The notes beneath the pieces are model-generated. The model was not told the origin of the DNA and made no database searches. It saw only the letters and a list, made by a program, of their open reading frames with translations. Below, piece after piece: positions 1-11,028 of a stretch of DNA of 64,000 bases. The translations under genes were made by a program, and so were the position numbers. Within the stretch, counting starts at the first letter, position 1. Each line of letters begins with the position of its first letter. The stretch is from Pseudomonas graminis (GTDB lineage Bacteria > Pseudomonadota > Gammaproteobacteria > Pseudomonadales > Pseudomonadaceae), in assembly GCF_002093745.1 (NCBI RefSeq), contig NZ_MTSB01000009.1, positions 1 through 64,000 of the forward strand. The letters run 5' to 3'.

Positions 1-143
1 CACGCCCTCTTCGCGAACAAGTTCGCTCCCACAAAAGCCAACGGATAACCTGTAGGAGCGAACTTGTTCGCGAAAGCGTTAATCCTGACGCAAGAAATGC
101 ATCGACTGTCACGCCCTCTTCGCGAACAAGTTCGCTCCTACAA
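1..143. repeat. REP-like inverted repeat cluster, three copies
   Basis: Three copies of a roughly 24-base element lie here in alternating orientation: about 10-33 (reverse), 51-74 (forward, tgtaggagcgaacttgttcg followed by cgaa) and 119-142 (reverse). Each copy contains the palindrome cgcgaacaagttcgc or its complement, so each can fold alone, and neighbouring copies can pair. Elements of this kind are common between genes in Pseudomonas. The first copy starts at the window edge, so the cluster may extend further left. Confidence 0.85.
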
Positions 144-166
144 CAGCCCACGGATCAGCGTGACGC

Positions 167-373
167 TCACAACGTCCAGATCGATCCGCTGGCCCTGGCG
201 CGCTCGTCGCACAGCTTCAGCACGACACGGCGCTCGTCGTTGCTCATGCGGCTCCAGCGGGTGATCTCGCTCACGGTGCGCTGGCATCCGGTGCAGATAT
301 CCTGTTCATCCAGCGCGCAGATGCTGACGCATGGAGAACGGACCGGCTTTTCGACTATGGAATCGGTGCTCAT
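167..373 (-). CDS. DUF1289 domain protein
   Basis: A 68-residue protein with the DUF1289 cysteine pattern: C15 (SPC), C19, C27 and C30 (CTGC), followed by the EITRW and ER segments usual for the family. The four cysteines could bind a metal, but no function is established. Its ATG shares one base with the TAA stop of the upstream carbonic anhydrase-like gene (sequence TAATG), so the two are very likely cotranscribed and translationally coupled. Length is normal for the family. Confidence 0.85.
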   Translation of the reverse strand: MSTDSIVEKPVRSPCVSICALDEQDICTGCQRTVSEITRWSRMSNDERRVVLKLCDERARASGSIWTL

Positions 374-897
374 TAATCTTCCTGCTCGGCCAGGTCGCGG
401 GCGTAGCGCTGAGCGTTTTGGACGTAGTGGGCGGCACCGGCTTCCAGCATCTTCTTCTGCACGTCAGTAAGTTCACGTATCACTTTGCCTGGCGACCCCA
501 TGACCAGCGAGCCGTCAGGAATGATTTTGCCCTCTGCAATCAGCGAATTGGCGCCGATGATGCAATATTTTCCGATTTTTGCCCCATTGAGAATGACGGC
601 GTTGATACCGATCAGGCTGTAATCGTCAACGCTGCAACCGTGCAGCATGGCGTTGTGCCCGATGGTCACGCCCTTGCCGATGTCCAGCGGCCAGCCCATG
701 TCGGTGTGCATCACCGTGCCGTCTTGCACATTGCTGTTTTCGCCGATGTGGATCAGCTCGTTATCGCCGCGAAGAACGGTGTTGAACCAGACGCTGGCGC
801 CCGCGTCGAGCCTGACGTTGCCGATCAGTACGGCGCTGGGTGCCACCCAGCTCTGCGGGTCGGTCTGAACGCGGGAATTTCCCAGGCGAAATTTCAT
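373..897 (-). CDS. gamma carbonic anhydrase family protein
   Basis: A 174-residue left-handed beta-helix protein of the gamma carbonic anhydrase/PaaY/YrdA family. Hexapeptide-type repeats run through most of the chain, and the three expected metal-ligand histidines are visible at H64, H81 and H86. Members bind Zn or Fe and may hydrate CO2 or hydrolyse thioesters; the true substrate cannot be told from sequence. A GAGGA ribosome site lies 7 bases before the ATG. It is followed by the overlapping DUF1289 gene. Confidence 0.88.
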   Translation of the reverse strand: MKFRLGNSRVQTDPQSWVAPSAVLIGNVRLDAGASVWFNTVLRGDNELIHIGENSNVQDGTVMHTDMGWPLDIGKGVTIGHNAMLHGCSVDDYSLIGINAVILNGAKIGKYCIIGANSLIAEGKIIPDGSLVMGSPGKVIRELTDVQKKMLEAGAAHYVQNAQRYARDLAEQED

Positions 898-960
898 GCA
901 GATTCCTCAGGCTGGCCGCTTAGGGGTCAGCTCGTTATGGATAACGTGAAAACTGTCTAC

Positions 961-1557
961 TTAGCGGATCGAGCGTTCCGGCGGATGATGCAGGCTGATT
1001 TTACTGTCGTAGAGCACATTGACCAACTCGACAATCATGATCGCGGTCAGCCCCCAGATCTTGTACTCGCCGTACCGGTAACTGGGCACGTACCAGCTCC
1101 GGCCTTCGTAATCGATGCGGTGCGTGTGCTCACGCGTGTCCTGCCGAAAAAACTCCAGAGGTACGCTGAATACTGCAGCAATCTCGCCATCGTTGGGGCG
1201 GTACTCGACAAAGTCGGGGATGACACCCACATAAGGCGTGACCTTGATTCCGTGTTTGGAGATCAGCGGGCTGAGCGGGCCGATGATTTCGACCAGTCCG
1301 GGCGGCAGGCCAATCTCTTCTTCGGCCTCACGCAACGCCGTGAAAATCAGATCAGGATCACCCGGATCGCGACGGCCGCCCGGAAAAGCCACCTCACCGC
1401 CATGAGTCGACAGGCCGCTGGCGCGCAGGGTGAGGATCAGCTCGGGTTGCTCACTGCGGGTGACAGGCACCAAAACAGCTGCTTCGGGAAATCCTCGACC
1501 CGTGTCGAGGGTCTCTGGCGTATGACTGACGACGCGGCGAAGTAGCTCATCCAGCAT
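961..1557 (-). CDS. NUDIX hydrolase, CoA pyrophosphatase (NudL-like)
   Basis: A 198-residue cytoplasmic NUDIX hydrolase. The Nudix box spans about residues 60-84, starting GGRRDPGD and ending REAEEEIGL. The segment just before it (LSTHGGEVAFPGG) fits the coenzyme A pyrophosphatase subgroup, which cleaves CoA to phosphopantetheine and 3',5'-ADP. Length and domain layout are normal for NudL/YeaB-like proteins. The start is not backed by a strong ribosome site. Substrate assignment is by family resemblance only. Confidence 0.85.
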   Translation of the reverse strand: MLDELLRRVVSHTPETLDTGRGFPEAAVLVPVTRSEQPELILTLRASGLSTHGGEVAFPGGRRDPGDPDLIFTALREAEEEIGLPPGLVEIIGPLSPLISKHGIKVTPYVGVIPDFVEYRPNDGEIAAVFSVPLEFFRQDTREHTHRIDYEGRSWYVPSYRYGEYKIWGLTAIMIVELVNVLYDSKISLHHPPERSIR

Positions 1558-1707
1558 GGGGAATCTCGATCTGTTGCCTGTCTGGCATCATGCACCAAAG
1601 CAACGTTGCGCCCAACCCCTTGTAGGACAACTCTCCGCAAACCGAGGCTTGCCGAGCCGCTGCGGGACAGGCCAAGATAGCCACTGCGTTCACTATCGAC
1701 TGAAACC

Positions 1708-2259
1708 ATGAAATTTTGCAGCCAGTGCGGCAACCCGGTCATTCAGCGTATTCCCGAAGGCGACAGCCGTCTGCGGTACGTCTGCGAACAGTGCCAGACC
1801 ATTCATTACCAGAACCCGAACATCGTTGCGGGTTGCCTGGTGACGCAGGGTGATAAGGTTCTGCTCTGCCGCCGCGCCATCGAACCGCGCCTGGGCTTCT
1901 GGACATTGCCGGCCGGTTTCATGGAGAACGGTGAGACCATTGAACAGGCCGCGCGCCGGGAAACCGTCGAAGAAGCCTGCGCGACATTGACCGAACTGCA
2001 TCTGTACACATTGATTGACGTTCCTCATATCAACCAGGTGCATGTTTTTTATCGTGCGGAAATGGCGTCCGACGCATTCGCCGCAGGTATCGAGAGCTTG
2101 GAAGTGCAGTTATTCGACGAAGCAGACATTCCCTGGGCGGACCTGGCTTTCATGACGGTCAGGCGTACTCTAGAATGCTTCTTCGCGGATCGGCGTCGGC
2201 AGACTTACCCGGTTCATACCAGCGCCCTCCCCCCGTCACGTCCGCTGCTGGACACCTGA
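1708..2259 (+). CDS. NUDIX hydrolase with N-terminal zinc ribbon
   Basis: A 183-residue protein. Residues 1-32 form a zinc ribbon (C4, C7, C26, C29). A NUDIX domain follows, with the box at about residues 70-92 (GFMENGE, then RRETVEEA). This layout is found in NudC-related and ADP-ribose pyrophosphatase-like NUDIX proteins; the substrate is probably a dinucleotide or nucleotide sugar, but it cannot be fixed here. It reads divergently from the NudL-like gene, with 150 bases between them. Confidence 0.82.
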   Translation: MKFCSQCGNPVIQRIPEGDSRLRYVCEQCQTIHYQNPNIVAGCLVTQGDKVLLCRRAIEPRLGFWTLPAGFMENGETIEQAARRETVEEACATLTELHLYTLIDVPHINQVHVFYRAEMASDAFAAGIESLEVQLFDEADIPWADLAFMTVRRTLECFFADRRRQTYPVHTSALPPSRPLLDT

Positions 2260-2336
2260 GCCAGGGTCGCAATCAACATCGGCCTGATGATCGGTAACAA
2301 GCGTTATCCATCAAGGAAGCCGTCAGGGAAATCGTA

Positions 2337-2900
2337 ATGCGCTGGTTGCTCGCCTTTTTTTGCATGTCATTCGTACCGCTGTCGCAGGCTGCGTTTACTC
2401 AGACCATCGTGCCCAAGGGCAGCGAACAGAAAATCATCAATAACACAGTCATCAACACCGAAAGCATTGCCAGCAAGAAAATCGACAAGGTGCTGGTGCT
2501 CAAGTCGGCGCGTCAGTTGCAACTGATCAGCGGCGGTGAGGCCTTGAAAACCTACCGCATCTCTTTGGGTAAAAACCCCAAGGGCACCAAACTTCAGGAA
2601 GGCGATCAGCGCACACCGGAGGGTTTTTACTGGCTCGACTGGCGCAAGCCCAGTAACAACTTCAACTTATCGATGCACATTTCCTACCCGAACATCTCTG
2701 ACGCCGCGCGTGCGCGCAGCCAGGGCGTGAAGCCAGGCAGCATGATCATGATCCACGGTACGCCGGTGGATGAGGAATACCCGGAATGGTATTTCCACAC
2801 ACTGGACTGGACCAACGGCTGTATCGCGATGAAAAACAACGACATGCGCGAGGTCTGGGATCTGGTGAAGGACGGGACAATGATCGAGATTCGACCTTGA
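2337..2900 (+). CDS. L,D-transpeptidase-fold (YkuD) periplasmic protein
   Basis: A 187-residue exported protein with a signal peptide (positive start, hydrophobic core to about residue 16, cleavage near SQA-AF). The YkuD domain covers the remainder, with the catalytic HGTP histidine segment and the nucleophile segment TNGCIAM near the C terminus. Most L,D-transpeptidases have SHGCIRM there; the missing arginine resembles the YafK/DpaA group, whose E. coli member releases Braun lipoprotein from peptidoglycan. It may therefore be a hydrolase rather than a cross-linker. An AGGGA ribosome site precedes the ATG. Confidence 0.85.
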   Translation: MRWLLAFFCMSFVPLSQAAFTQTIVPKGSEQKIINNTVINTESIASKKIDKVLVLKSARQLQLISGGEALKTYRISLGKNPKGTKLQEGDQRTPEGFYWLDWRKPSNNFNLSMHISYPNISDAARARSQGVKPGSMIMIHGTPVDEEYPEWYFHTLDWTNGCIAMKNNDMREVWDLVKDGTMIEIRP

Positions 2901-2922
2901 ATGCGCGGCGTCACGCAAAGTT

Positions 2923-3026
2923 GTGACGCAGAGCGTCACGAAAGGCATGCCAACATAGCCTTCTCCCGAGCACCTCTCATGCCTCACGCTCCAGCGTGGG
3001 AATGCAGTTCTGGACGCTCTGCGTCC
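2923..3026. repeat. dispersed intergenic hairpin repeats
   Basis: Between two genes lie three short perfect or near-perfect hairpins: gtgacgcagagcgtcac (2923-2939), cacgctccagcgtg (2985-2998) and ggacgctctgcgtcc (3012-3026). The last is the complement of the hairpin at 50998-51012 elsewhere in the window. This type of repeat is scattered between genes in P. syringae group genomes; it may act as a transcription end or simply be repetitive DNA. Confidence 0.7.
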
Positions 3027-3060
3027 AACCCCGAGCGTGCATGTCGCGCAGAGTCAGGCT

Positions 3061-3372
3061 TCAGAAATCTTCCAGTCGCCACACTTCATAAGCAGGTGTT
3101 TCGTAGGGATGGCTCTGCTTGAGCGCCGTCACGGCCTGCTGAATCAGCTCGTCAGCCACGACCAGCTCGACTTTCCATTCCTCCACCGACTCGACCGCGC
3201 CATTCTGCCCGATAAATGGCTGGCTGCCATTCAGCGGGCGGAACTGGCCGTGGCCGAGTACCTGCCACGAGCATTGATCGTAAGCGCCGATTCGCCCTGC
3301 ACCCGCAGCGAATACGGCGCTCTTGACCTCGTCCACATGACTCGGTGGAACAAAGAAAGCGAGCTTGTACAC
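3061..3372 (-). CDS. YqfO/NIF3-like domain protein
   Basis: A 103-residue protein matching the stand-alone YqfO-type (NIF3-associated, CutA/PII-like fold) family. It begins with KLAFFVPPSH and ends with the characteristic HPYETPAYEVW segment. The start codon is GTG (3370-3372), with AAGG just before it inside the end of purL, so it is likely translated from the purL transcript. Gap to the purL stop is 5 bases. Function is unknown; these proteins are thought to be regulatory or metal-binding. Confidence 0.8.
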   Translation of the reverse strand: MYKLAFFVPPSHVDEVKSAVFAAGAGRIGAYDQCSWQVLGHGQFRPLNGSQPFIGQNGAVESVEEWKVELVVADELIQQAVTALKQSHPYETPAYEVWRLEDF

Positions 3373-3377
3373 GCGCC

Positions 3378-6300
3378 TTAGTTAACCCAGGCGCGCGCGT
3401 TGCGGAACATGCGCATCCAGGCACCGTCCTCGTTCCAGTCCTCTGGACGCCACGAGTTCTGCACGGCGCGGAACACGCGCTCCGGGTGCGGCATCATGAT
3501 GGTGACGCGACCGTCAAGGGTGGTCATGCCGCCGATACCGCGAGGCGAGCCGTTCGGGTTGGCCGGGTAGGTTTCAGTGACCTTGCCGTGGTTGTCCACG
3601 AAACGCAGCGCCACCGTACCGGAGATATCCGCCTCAAGCAGCGCATCGCCATTGCGGAATTCCGCATGGCCTTCACCGTGAGCGATAGCGATCGGCATAC
3701 GCGAACCGGCCATGCCTTGCAGGAAGATAGAAGCCGACTCCTGAACCTGCACCATCGCCACACGCGCTTCGAACTGCTCGGAACGGTTACGCACGAAGTG
3801 CGGCCAGAACTCGCTGCCCGGAATCAACTCATGCAGATTGGAGAGCATCTGGCAGCCGTTGCACACGCCCAGCGTAAAGCTGTCGGAGCGCTCGAAGAAG
3901 CCCTGGAACGCATCGCGTGCGCGGCTGTTGAACAAGGCCGACTTGGCCCAGCCTTCACCGGCACCCAGTACGTCGCCGTAAGAGAAGCCGCCGCAGGCAA
4001 CCATGCCCTTGAAGTCGTTCAGATCGACACGACCCGCCAGGATGTCACTCATGTGTACGTCGATAGCGTTGAAGCCGGCGCGGTCAAAGGCTGCGGCCAT
4101 CTCGACCTGCCCGTTGACACCCTGCTCGCGCAGAACGGCCACTTGAGGACGAACACCGGTCTTGATATACGGCGCAGCGATATCTTCGTTGACGTCGAAG
4201 CCCAGCTTGACGGTCAAGCCCGGATTGTCTTCTTCCAGCAGCGCGTCGAATTCCTGATCGGCACACTCGGCGTTGTCACGCAGGCGCTGGATCTGGTAGC
4301 TGGTCTCGGCCCACTGACGCTGCAACAGACGGCGCTGACCGCTGAACACTGGCTCGCCGTGGAAGCTGATCGACACTTCGTCGTTATTGATCGGCTGCCC
4401 GATCACCGCTACGCAATCTGCCAGACCCGCTGCGCTGAACTGGGTCAGCACCAGCGGCGTGGCGTCCTGACGCACCTGGATGACCGCACCCAGTTCTTCG
4501 TTGAACAGGATAGCGCCCAGCTCTGAAACGTTATCGGCCAGACCGTCGAGGTGCAGGTTCAGACCGCAGTGGCCGGCAAACGCCATTTCCAGTGTGCTGA
4601 CCAGCAAACCACCGTCAGAACGGTCGTGATAGGAAAGAATATGGCCATCGGCGTTCAGCCCCTGAATCACGGTGAAGAACGCTTTCAGATCTTCACCGTC
4701 ATCGACGTCGGGAGCAACGCGACCCAGCTTGCCATGCGTCTGGGCAAGGATGGAGGCGCCCATGCGGTTCTGGCCACGACCCAGGTCGATCAGGATCAGG
4801 TCGGTGATGCCTTTGTCCATGCGCAGCTCAGGCGTCAGGGTCTTGCGGATATCGACCACGGGCGCAAAGCCGGTCACGATCAACGACAGCGGCGAGGTCA
4901 CGCTCTTCTCGGTGCCTTCGTCGCTCCAGCGGGTTTTCATGGACATCGAGTCCTTGCCCACTGGAATGGTGATCCCCAGTTCCGGGCAAAGCTCCATACC
5001 GACCGCTTTCACGGTGTCATACAGACGCGCGTCTTCGCCAGGGTGTCCGGCAGCCGACATCCAGTTTGCCGACAGCTTGATGTCGGACAGCTTTTCAATG
5101 CGCGAAGCCGCGATATTGGTCAGCGTCTCGCCGATGGCCATACGACCGGAAGCCGGGGCGTCGAGCAGTGCCAGCGGTGTGCGCTCGCCCATTGCCATGG
5201 CTTCGCCAGTGTTAACGTCGAAGCTGGTCGCAGTGACGGCGCAGTCAGCCACCGGCACTTGCCACGGGCCGACCATCTGATCGCGGGCTACCAGACCGGT
5301 GATGCTGCGGTCGCCAATGGTGATCAGGAAGCTTTTGCTGGCGACGGCCGGGTGACGCAGCACGCGCTGCACACTTTCTTCGATATCCAGCGTGCTCGGG
5401 TCGAAATCATCGCCAATCTCGGCTTCACGCTCGACCGAACGGTGCATGCGCGGTGCCTTGCCGAGCAGCACTTCCAGCGGCATGTCCACCGGGCTGTTGC
5501 CGAAATGACTGTCGGTCACGGTCAGTTGCGGCTCGGCAGTGGCTTCGCCGACCACGGCAAACGGGCAGCGCTCGCGCTCACAGATGGCCTTGAAACGCTC
5601 GAAGTCTTCAACGCCGACCGCGAGCACATAACGTTCCTGGGACTCGTTGCTCCAGATTTCCAGCGGGGCCATGCCCGGCTCGTCGTTGGGTACGTTACGC
5701 AATTCGAAACGACCGCCGCGATCACCGTCATTGACCAGTTCAGGGAAGGCGTTTGACAAACCCCCGGCACCGACATCATGGATAAAGCTGATCGGGTTAC
5801 GGTCGCCCAACTGCCAGCAGCGATCGATCACTTCCTGGCAACGACGCTCCATCTCAGGGTTTTCACGCTGAACGGAAGCAAAATCGAGGTCTGCAGAGCT
5901 GGTCCCCGTTGCCATCGAGGAGGCCGCACCGCCGCCCAGGCCGATGAGCATGGCCGGACCACCCAGCACGATCAGCTTGGAACCGACGGTAATCTCGCCC
6001 TTCTGAACGTGATCTTCGCGGATATTGCCCATACCACCCGCCAGCATGATCGGCTTGTGGTAACCACGAACTTCATCGCCATGCGGCGTCGTGATGGACT
6101 GCTCGAAGGTACGGAAATAACCCGTCAGGGCAGGACGGCCGAACTCATTGTTGAACGCCGCGCCACCCAGCGGGCCTTCGATCATGATGTCCAGCGCGGT
6201 CACGATACGCTCGGGCTTGCCGTACGGCACTTCCCAAGGCTGCACGAAACCGGGGATCTGCAGGTTGGACACGGTAAAACCGGTCAGGCCAGCTTTGGGC

Positions 6301-7274
6301 TTGGCGCCGCGACCGGTTGCACCTTCGTCGCGAATCTCACCGCCGGAGCCGGTCGCTGCGCCCGGAAACGGGGCGATGGCTGTCGGGTGGTTATGGGTCT
6401 CGACCTTCATCAGAATATGCACCGGCTCCTGCACCGCGCCGTACTGACGGGTTTCAGGGTCCGGGAAAAAGCGACCGGCGACGTTGCCGACGATCACCGA
6501 CGCGTTGTCCTTGTAAGCGGACAGTACGCCTTCGCTGTGCATCTGGTAGGTGTTCTTGATCATGCCGAACAGGCTTTTTTCCTGGCTCTGACCGTCGATG
6601 TCCCAACTGGCGTTGAAAATCTTGTGACGGCAATGCTCGGAGTTCGCCTGGGCAAACATCATCAGTTCGATGTCGTGAGGGTTGCGCCCCAGGCCATTGA
6701 AGCTGGTGATCAGGTAATCGATTTCATCTTCCGCGAGGGCCAGGCCCAGCTCGACGTTGGCCTTTTCCAGTGCGGCACGACCGCCGCCCAGAATATCCAC
6801 GGCGGTCAGCGGCTTTGGCTGAGCGTGGCTGAACAGACCCGCAGCCTGATCGTGATCGCCCAAGACCAACTGCGTCATGCGGTCGTGCAGACTGTCGGCG
6901 ATGGCCTGAGCGTCGGCTTCGCTGAACTGACCTTCTACATAGAAGGCAATCCCGCGCTCGATGCGCTGGATTTTGCTCAGGCCGCAATTGCGAGCGATGT
7001 CGCTGGCCTTGCTCGACCAGGGAGAAATAGTGCCAAAACGCGGCAACACCAGAAACAGACGGCCGCTCGGTTCCTGAACAGGCACGCTTGGGCCGTATTT
7101 CAGGAGACGGTCGAGAACCTGCTGTTCTTCGCGGGTCAGAACGTCGGTGACGTCAGCGAAGTGAGCGAATTCGGCGTACAAGCCACTGACAGCTGAAACT
7201 TTTTGTTTCAGTTGTTCTAGTAATTTGCTGTGGCGGAAAGCAGAAAGGGCAGGAGCACCGCGCAGGATCAACAT
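3378..7274 (-). CDS. purL: phosphoribosylformylglycinamidine synthase
   Basis: A 1298-residue large-type PurL, which converts FGAR to FGAM with glutamine and ATP in de novo purine synthesis. In order it has the N-terminal PurS-like region, two AIRS-type ATP-binding halves with the linker region ([14 protein letters not shown], and the [19 protein letters not shown] segment) and a C-terminal glutamine amidotransferase with GVCNGCQM (nucleophile Cys) and MPHPERVFR (His/Glu). Length is normal for gamma-proteobacterial single-chain PurL. No regulatory site was identified in the 213-base region upstream, which it shares with divergent mltF. Confidence 0.98.
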   Translation of the reverse strand: MLILRGAPALSAFRHSKLLEQLKQKVSAVSGLYAEFAHFADVTDVLTREEQQVLDRLLKYGPSVPVQEPSGRLFLVLPRFGTISPWSSKASDIARNCGLSKIQRIERGIAFYVEGQFSEADAQAIADSLHDRMTQLVLGDHDQAAGLFSHAQPKPLTAVDILGGGRAALEKANVELGLALAEDEIDYLITSFNGLGRNPHDIELMMFAQANSEHCRHKIFNASWDIDGQSQEKSLFGMIKNTYQMHSEGVLSAYKDNASVIVGNVAGRFFPDPETRQYGAVQEPVHILMKVETHNHPTAIAPFPGAATGSGGEIRDEGATGRGAKPKAGLTGFTVSNLQIPGFVQPWEVPYGKPERIVTALDIMIEGPLGGAAFNNEFGRPALTGYFRTFEQSITTPHGDEVRGYHKPIMLAGGMGNIREDHVQKGEITVGSKLIVLGGPAMLIGLGGGAASSMATGTSSADLDFASVQRENPEMERRCQEVIDRCWQLGDRNPISFIHDVGAGGLSNAFPELVNDGDRGGRFELRNVPNDEPGMAPLEIWSNESQERYVLAVGVEDFERFKAICERERCPFAVVGEATAEPQLTVTDSHFGNSPVDMPLEVLLGKAPRMHRSVEREAEIGDDFDPSTLDIEESVQRVLRHPAVASKSFLITIGDRSITGLVARDQMVGPWQVPVADCAVTATSFDVNTGEAMAMGERTPLALLDAPASGRMAIGETLTNIAASRIEKLSDIKLSANWMSAAGHPGEDARLYDTVKAVGMELCPELGITIPVGKDSMSMKTRWSDEGTEKSVTSPLSLIVTGFAPVVDIRKTLTPELRMDKGITDLILIDLGRGQNRMGASILAQTHGKLGRVAPDVDDGEDLKAFFTVIQGLNADGHILSYHDRSDGGLLVSTLEMAFAGHCGLNLHLDGLADNVSELGAILFNEELGAVIQVRQDATPLVLTQFSAAGLADCVAVIGQPINNDEVSISFHGEPVFSGQRRLLQRQWAETSYQIQRLRDNAECADQEFDALLEEDNPGLTVKLGFDVNEDIAAPYIKTGVRPQVAVLREQGVNGQVEMAAAFDRAGFNAIDVHMSDILAGRVDLNDFKGMVACGGFSYGDVLGAGEGWAKSALFNSRARDAFQGFFERSDSFTLGVCNGCQMLSNLHELIPGSEFWPHFVRNRSEQFEARVAMVQVQESASIFLQGMAGSRMPIAIAHGEGHAEFRNGDALLEADISGTVALRFVDNHGKVTETYPANPNGSPRGIGGMTTLDGRVTIMMPHPERVFRAVQNSWRPEDWNEDGAWMRMFRNARAWVN

Positions 7275-7403
7275 CTTCGGGACAGCCTCGAGAAGGGGGT
7301 GTGCTTTGAGGCCGGATATTCTAGCCTAAACCGGGCCTTTGATCACCCAAAACGGCAGCACTCCGTGCGCCCAAATGTCGCTGCACCCAAAAAAAGACGG
7401 TAA

Positions 7404-9480
<2,077 letters not shown>

Positions 9481-9484
<4 letters not shown>

Positions 9485-10854
9485 GCCACCTCGATGGCGG
9501 CCATCAGGCCGGTTTCCATGTGATCGATGACGTGGCAGTGAAACATCCAGACGCCGGGATTATCGGCAACCAGTGCAACCCGCGCCCGTTCGTTACGCCC
9601 CAGTAGAAAGGTGTCGGTGAAGTACGGAATGATCTTGCGCCGATTGGACGCAATCACCTTGAAACTCATGCCGTGCAGATGAATCGGATGCTGGTACTGG
9701 GTCATGTTCTTCAGCTCGAAAATGTAGCTATTGCCGAGCTTCAGTTTGGCGATGGGGCGATCAGCACAGGTTTTGTCGGTAATGTCCCAGGCTTCACCGT
9801 TGATCTGCCACAGGCTGGGCGGCTTGCCATTGCCCGTGTTGACTGACATGGAGCCGACCCACTCGACATTGAAATTGATCTTCTCGGCGTTCTCCAGATC
9901 AGGTTCGGCCACCGGATTGGCCGGCAGCTCAGGCGGCCACTGGCCGGGCGCGTCGTTATTGGCGACTGACCGGAACGTCCCCAGACGCACCGGGCCGTTG
10001 CGCAATGAAATTTCCTCGCCCGCAGGCGGTGCCTTGATCGCCAGACAGAGGCGCATGCCTGGCCCGAGCCAGTATTCATCACCAAACGGACGCGGCGTGA
10101 CCGGGTTGCCATCCAGCGCATAAATCTGCGCTTCGGCGTCCGGCAGGTTGAGCCGGTAGGTCACGGTATTGTCCAGATTGAGCAGCCGCACGCGAGTGAT
10201 CTGCCCGGCTGGCAATTCAATGACGGCCTGAGGAACGCCGTTCAGCGTCGAAAGCCGCCCCGCCGTACCTTCGCGCGCCGCCTCACGCAGCACACTGAAC
10301 TCGGTGAACGCGCCCTCTTCGTCCACATGCCAGCTTTTCAGGCTGACCGTGCGCTCATGGGCAAAACCGGTCGACTCACGTTCTTCGACAATCAACGGCC
10401 CGACCAGCCCGCGCCCCAGCTCTTCGCTGCTGCTGACGTGCGGGTGATACCAGTAGCTGCCAGCATCCGGCACACGGAATTTATAATCGAAATACTCTCC
10501 CGGTTTGACCGGCAACTGCGACACGTACGGCACGCCGTCCATCTCCAGCGGCAAGCGGATGCCATGCCAGTGAATGGTCGTCTCGACCGGTAACTGATTG
10601 ATGAAGCGCAACCGCAGCCACTCACCCTGCCGCACCCGCAACTCAGTGCCCGGCGCAGAACCGCCAAACGCCCAGGCAGGCGTCTTGTGGCCAGAGACCA
10701 GCTCTATATCCAGCGGTGCAGCGATCAACACAAAGTCCGACCCCGCCTCCGACTCGCGACGCCCCATCCAGTAACGCGAAGCCCCGCCTGCGCCAAGGCC
10801 GACTACGGCAAGACCGGCGATGCCTGTAAGGATCTGACGACGTGTGAAGGACAT
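9481..10854 (-). CDS. multicopper oxidase with Tat signal (CumA-like)
   Basis: A 457-residue periplasmic multicopper oxidase. I chose the start at 10854 because it opens with MSFTRRQILTG, a twin-arginine signal, and a hydrophobic stretch; the frame extends 25 residues upstream. All copper-binding regions are present: HWHG, YWYHPH, HPIHLHG and HCHVIDHMETGLM (T1 Cys-His with an axial Met). The N terminus resembles CumA, linked to Mn(II) oxidation in P. putida, but the natural substrate may be another metal or phenol. The stop overlaps tadA by 4 bases. Confidence 0.9.
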
Positions 10855-10975
10855 GAACGGCGGGACCTCTGATACGAAAGCTAGGGCACCTGAGAGCAGA
10901 TGCGAGGGGCGAGTACGATACACCTGCATTTGAGGAAAGATAAGGGTAGACGGTGCGGACTGAAGTCGAGTCGTG

Positions 10976-11014
10976 AAAAAGCCGGAAGGGCAGCAATGCC
11001 CGCTCCGGCTTTTT
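10976..11014. terminator. rho-independent terminator, bidirectional
   Basis: A strong hairpin, aaaaagccgga ... tccggcttttt, with an inner gggc/gccc extension. A-run on one side and T-run on the other let it act in both directions. It sits 14 bases past the stop of the minus-strand TPR-like gene (11029) and upstream of the multicopper oxidase, separating the accessory block from the conserved arm. Confidence 0.85.
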
Positions 11015-11028
11015 GAGTGATGAGACCG

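Noticed and set aside
331..1545. 404-codon plus-strand frame over the carbonic anhydrase and NudL-like genes
   Set aside because: It is antisense to two well-supported genes, crosses their boundary, and has no family resemblance; it arises from GC-rich codon bias.
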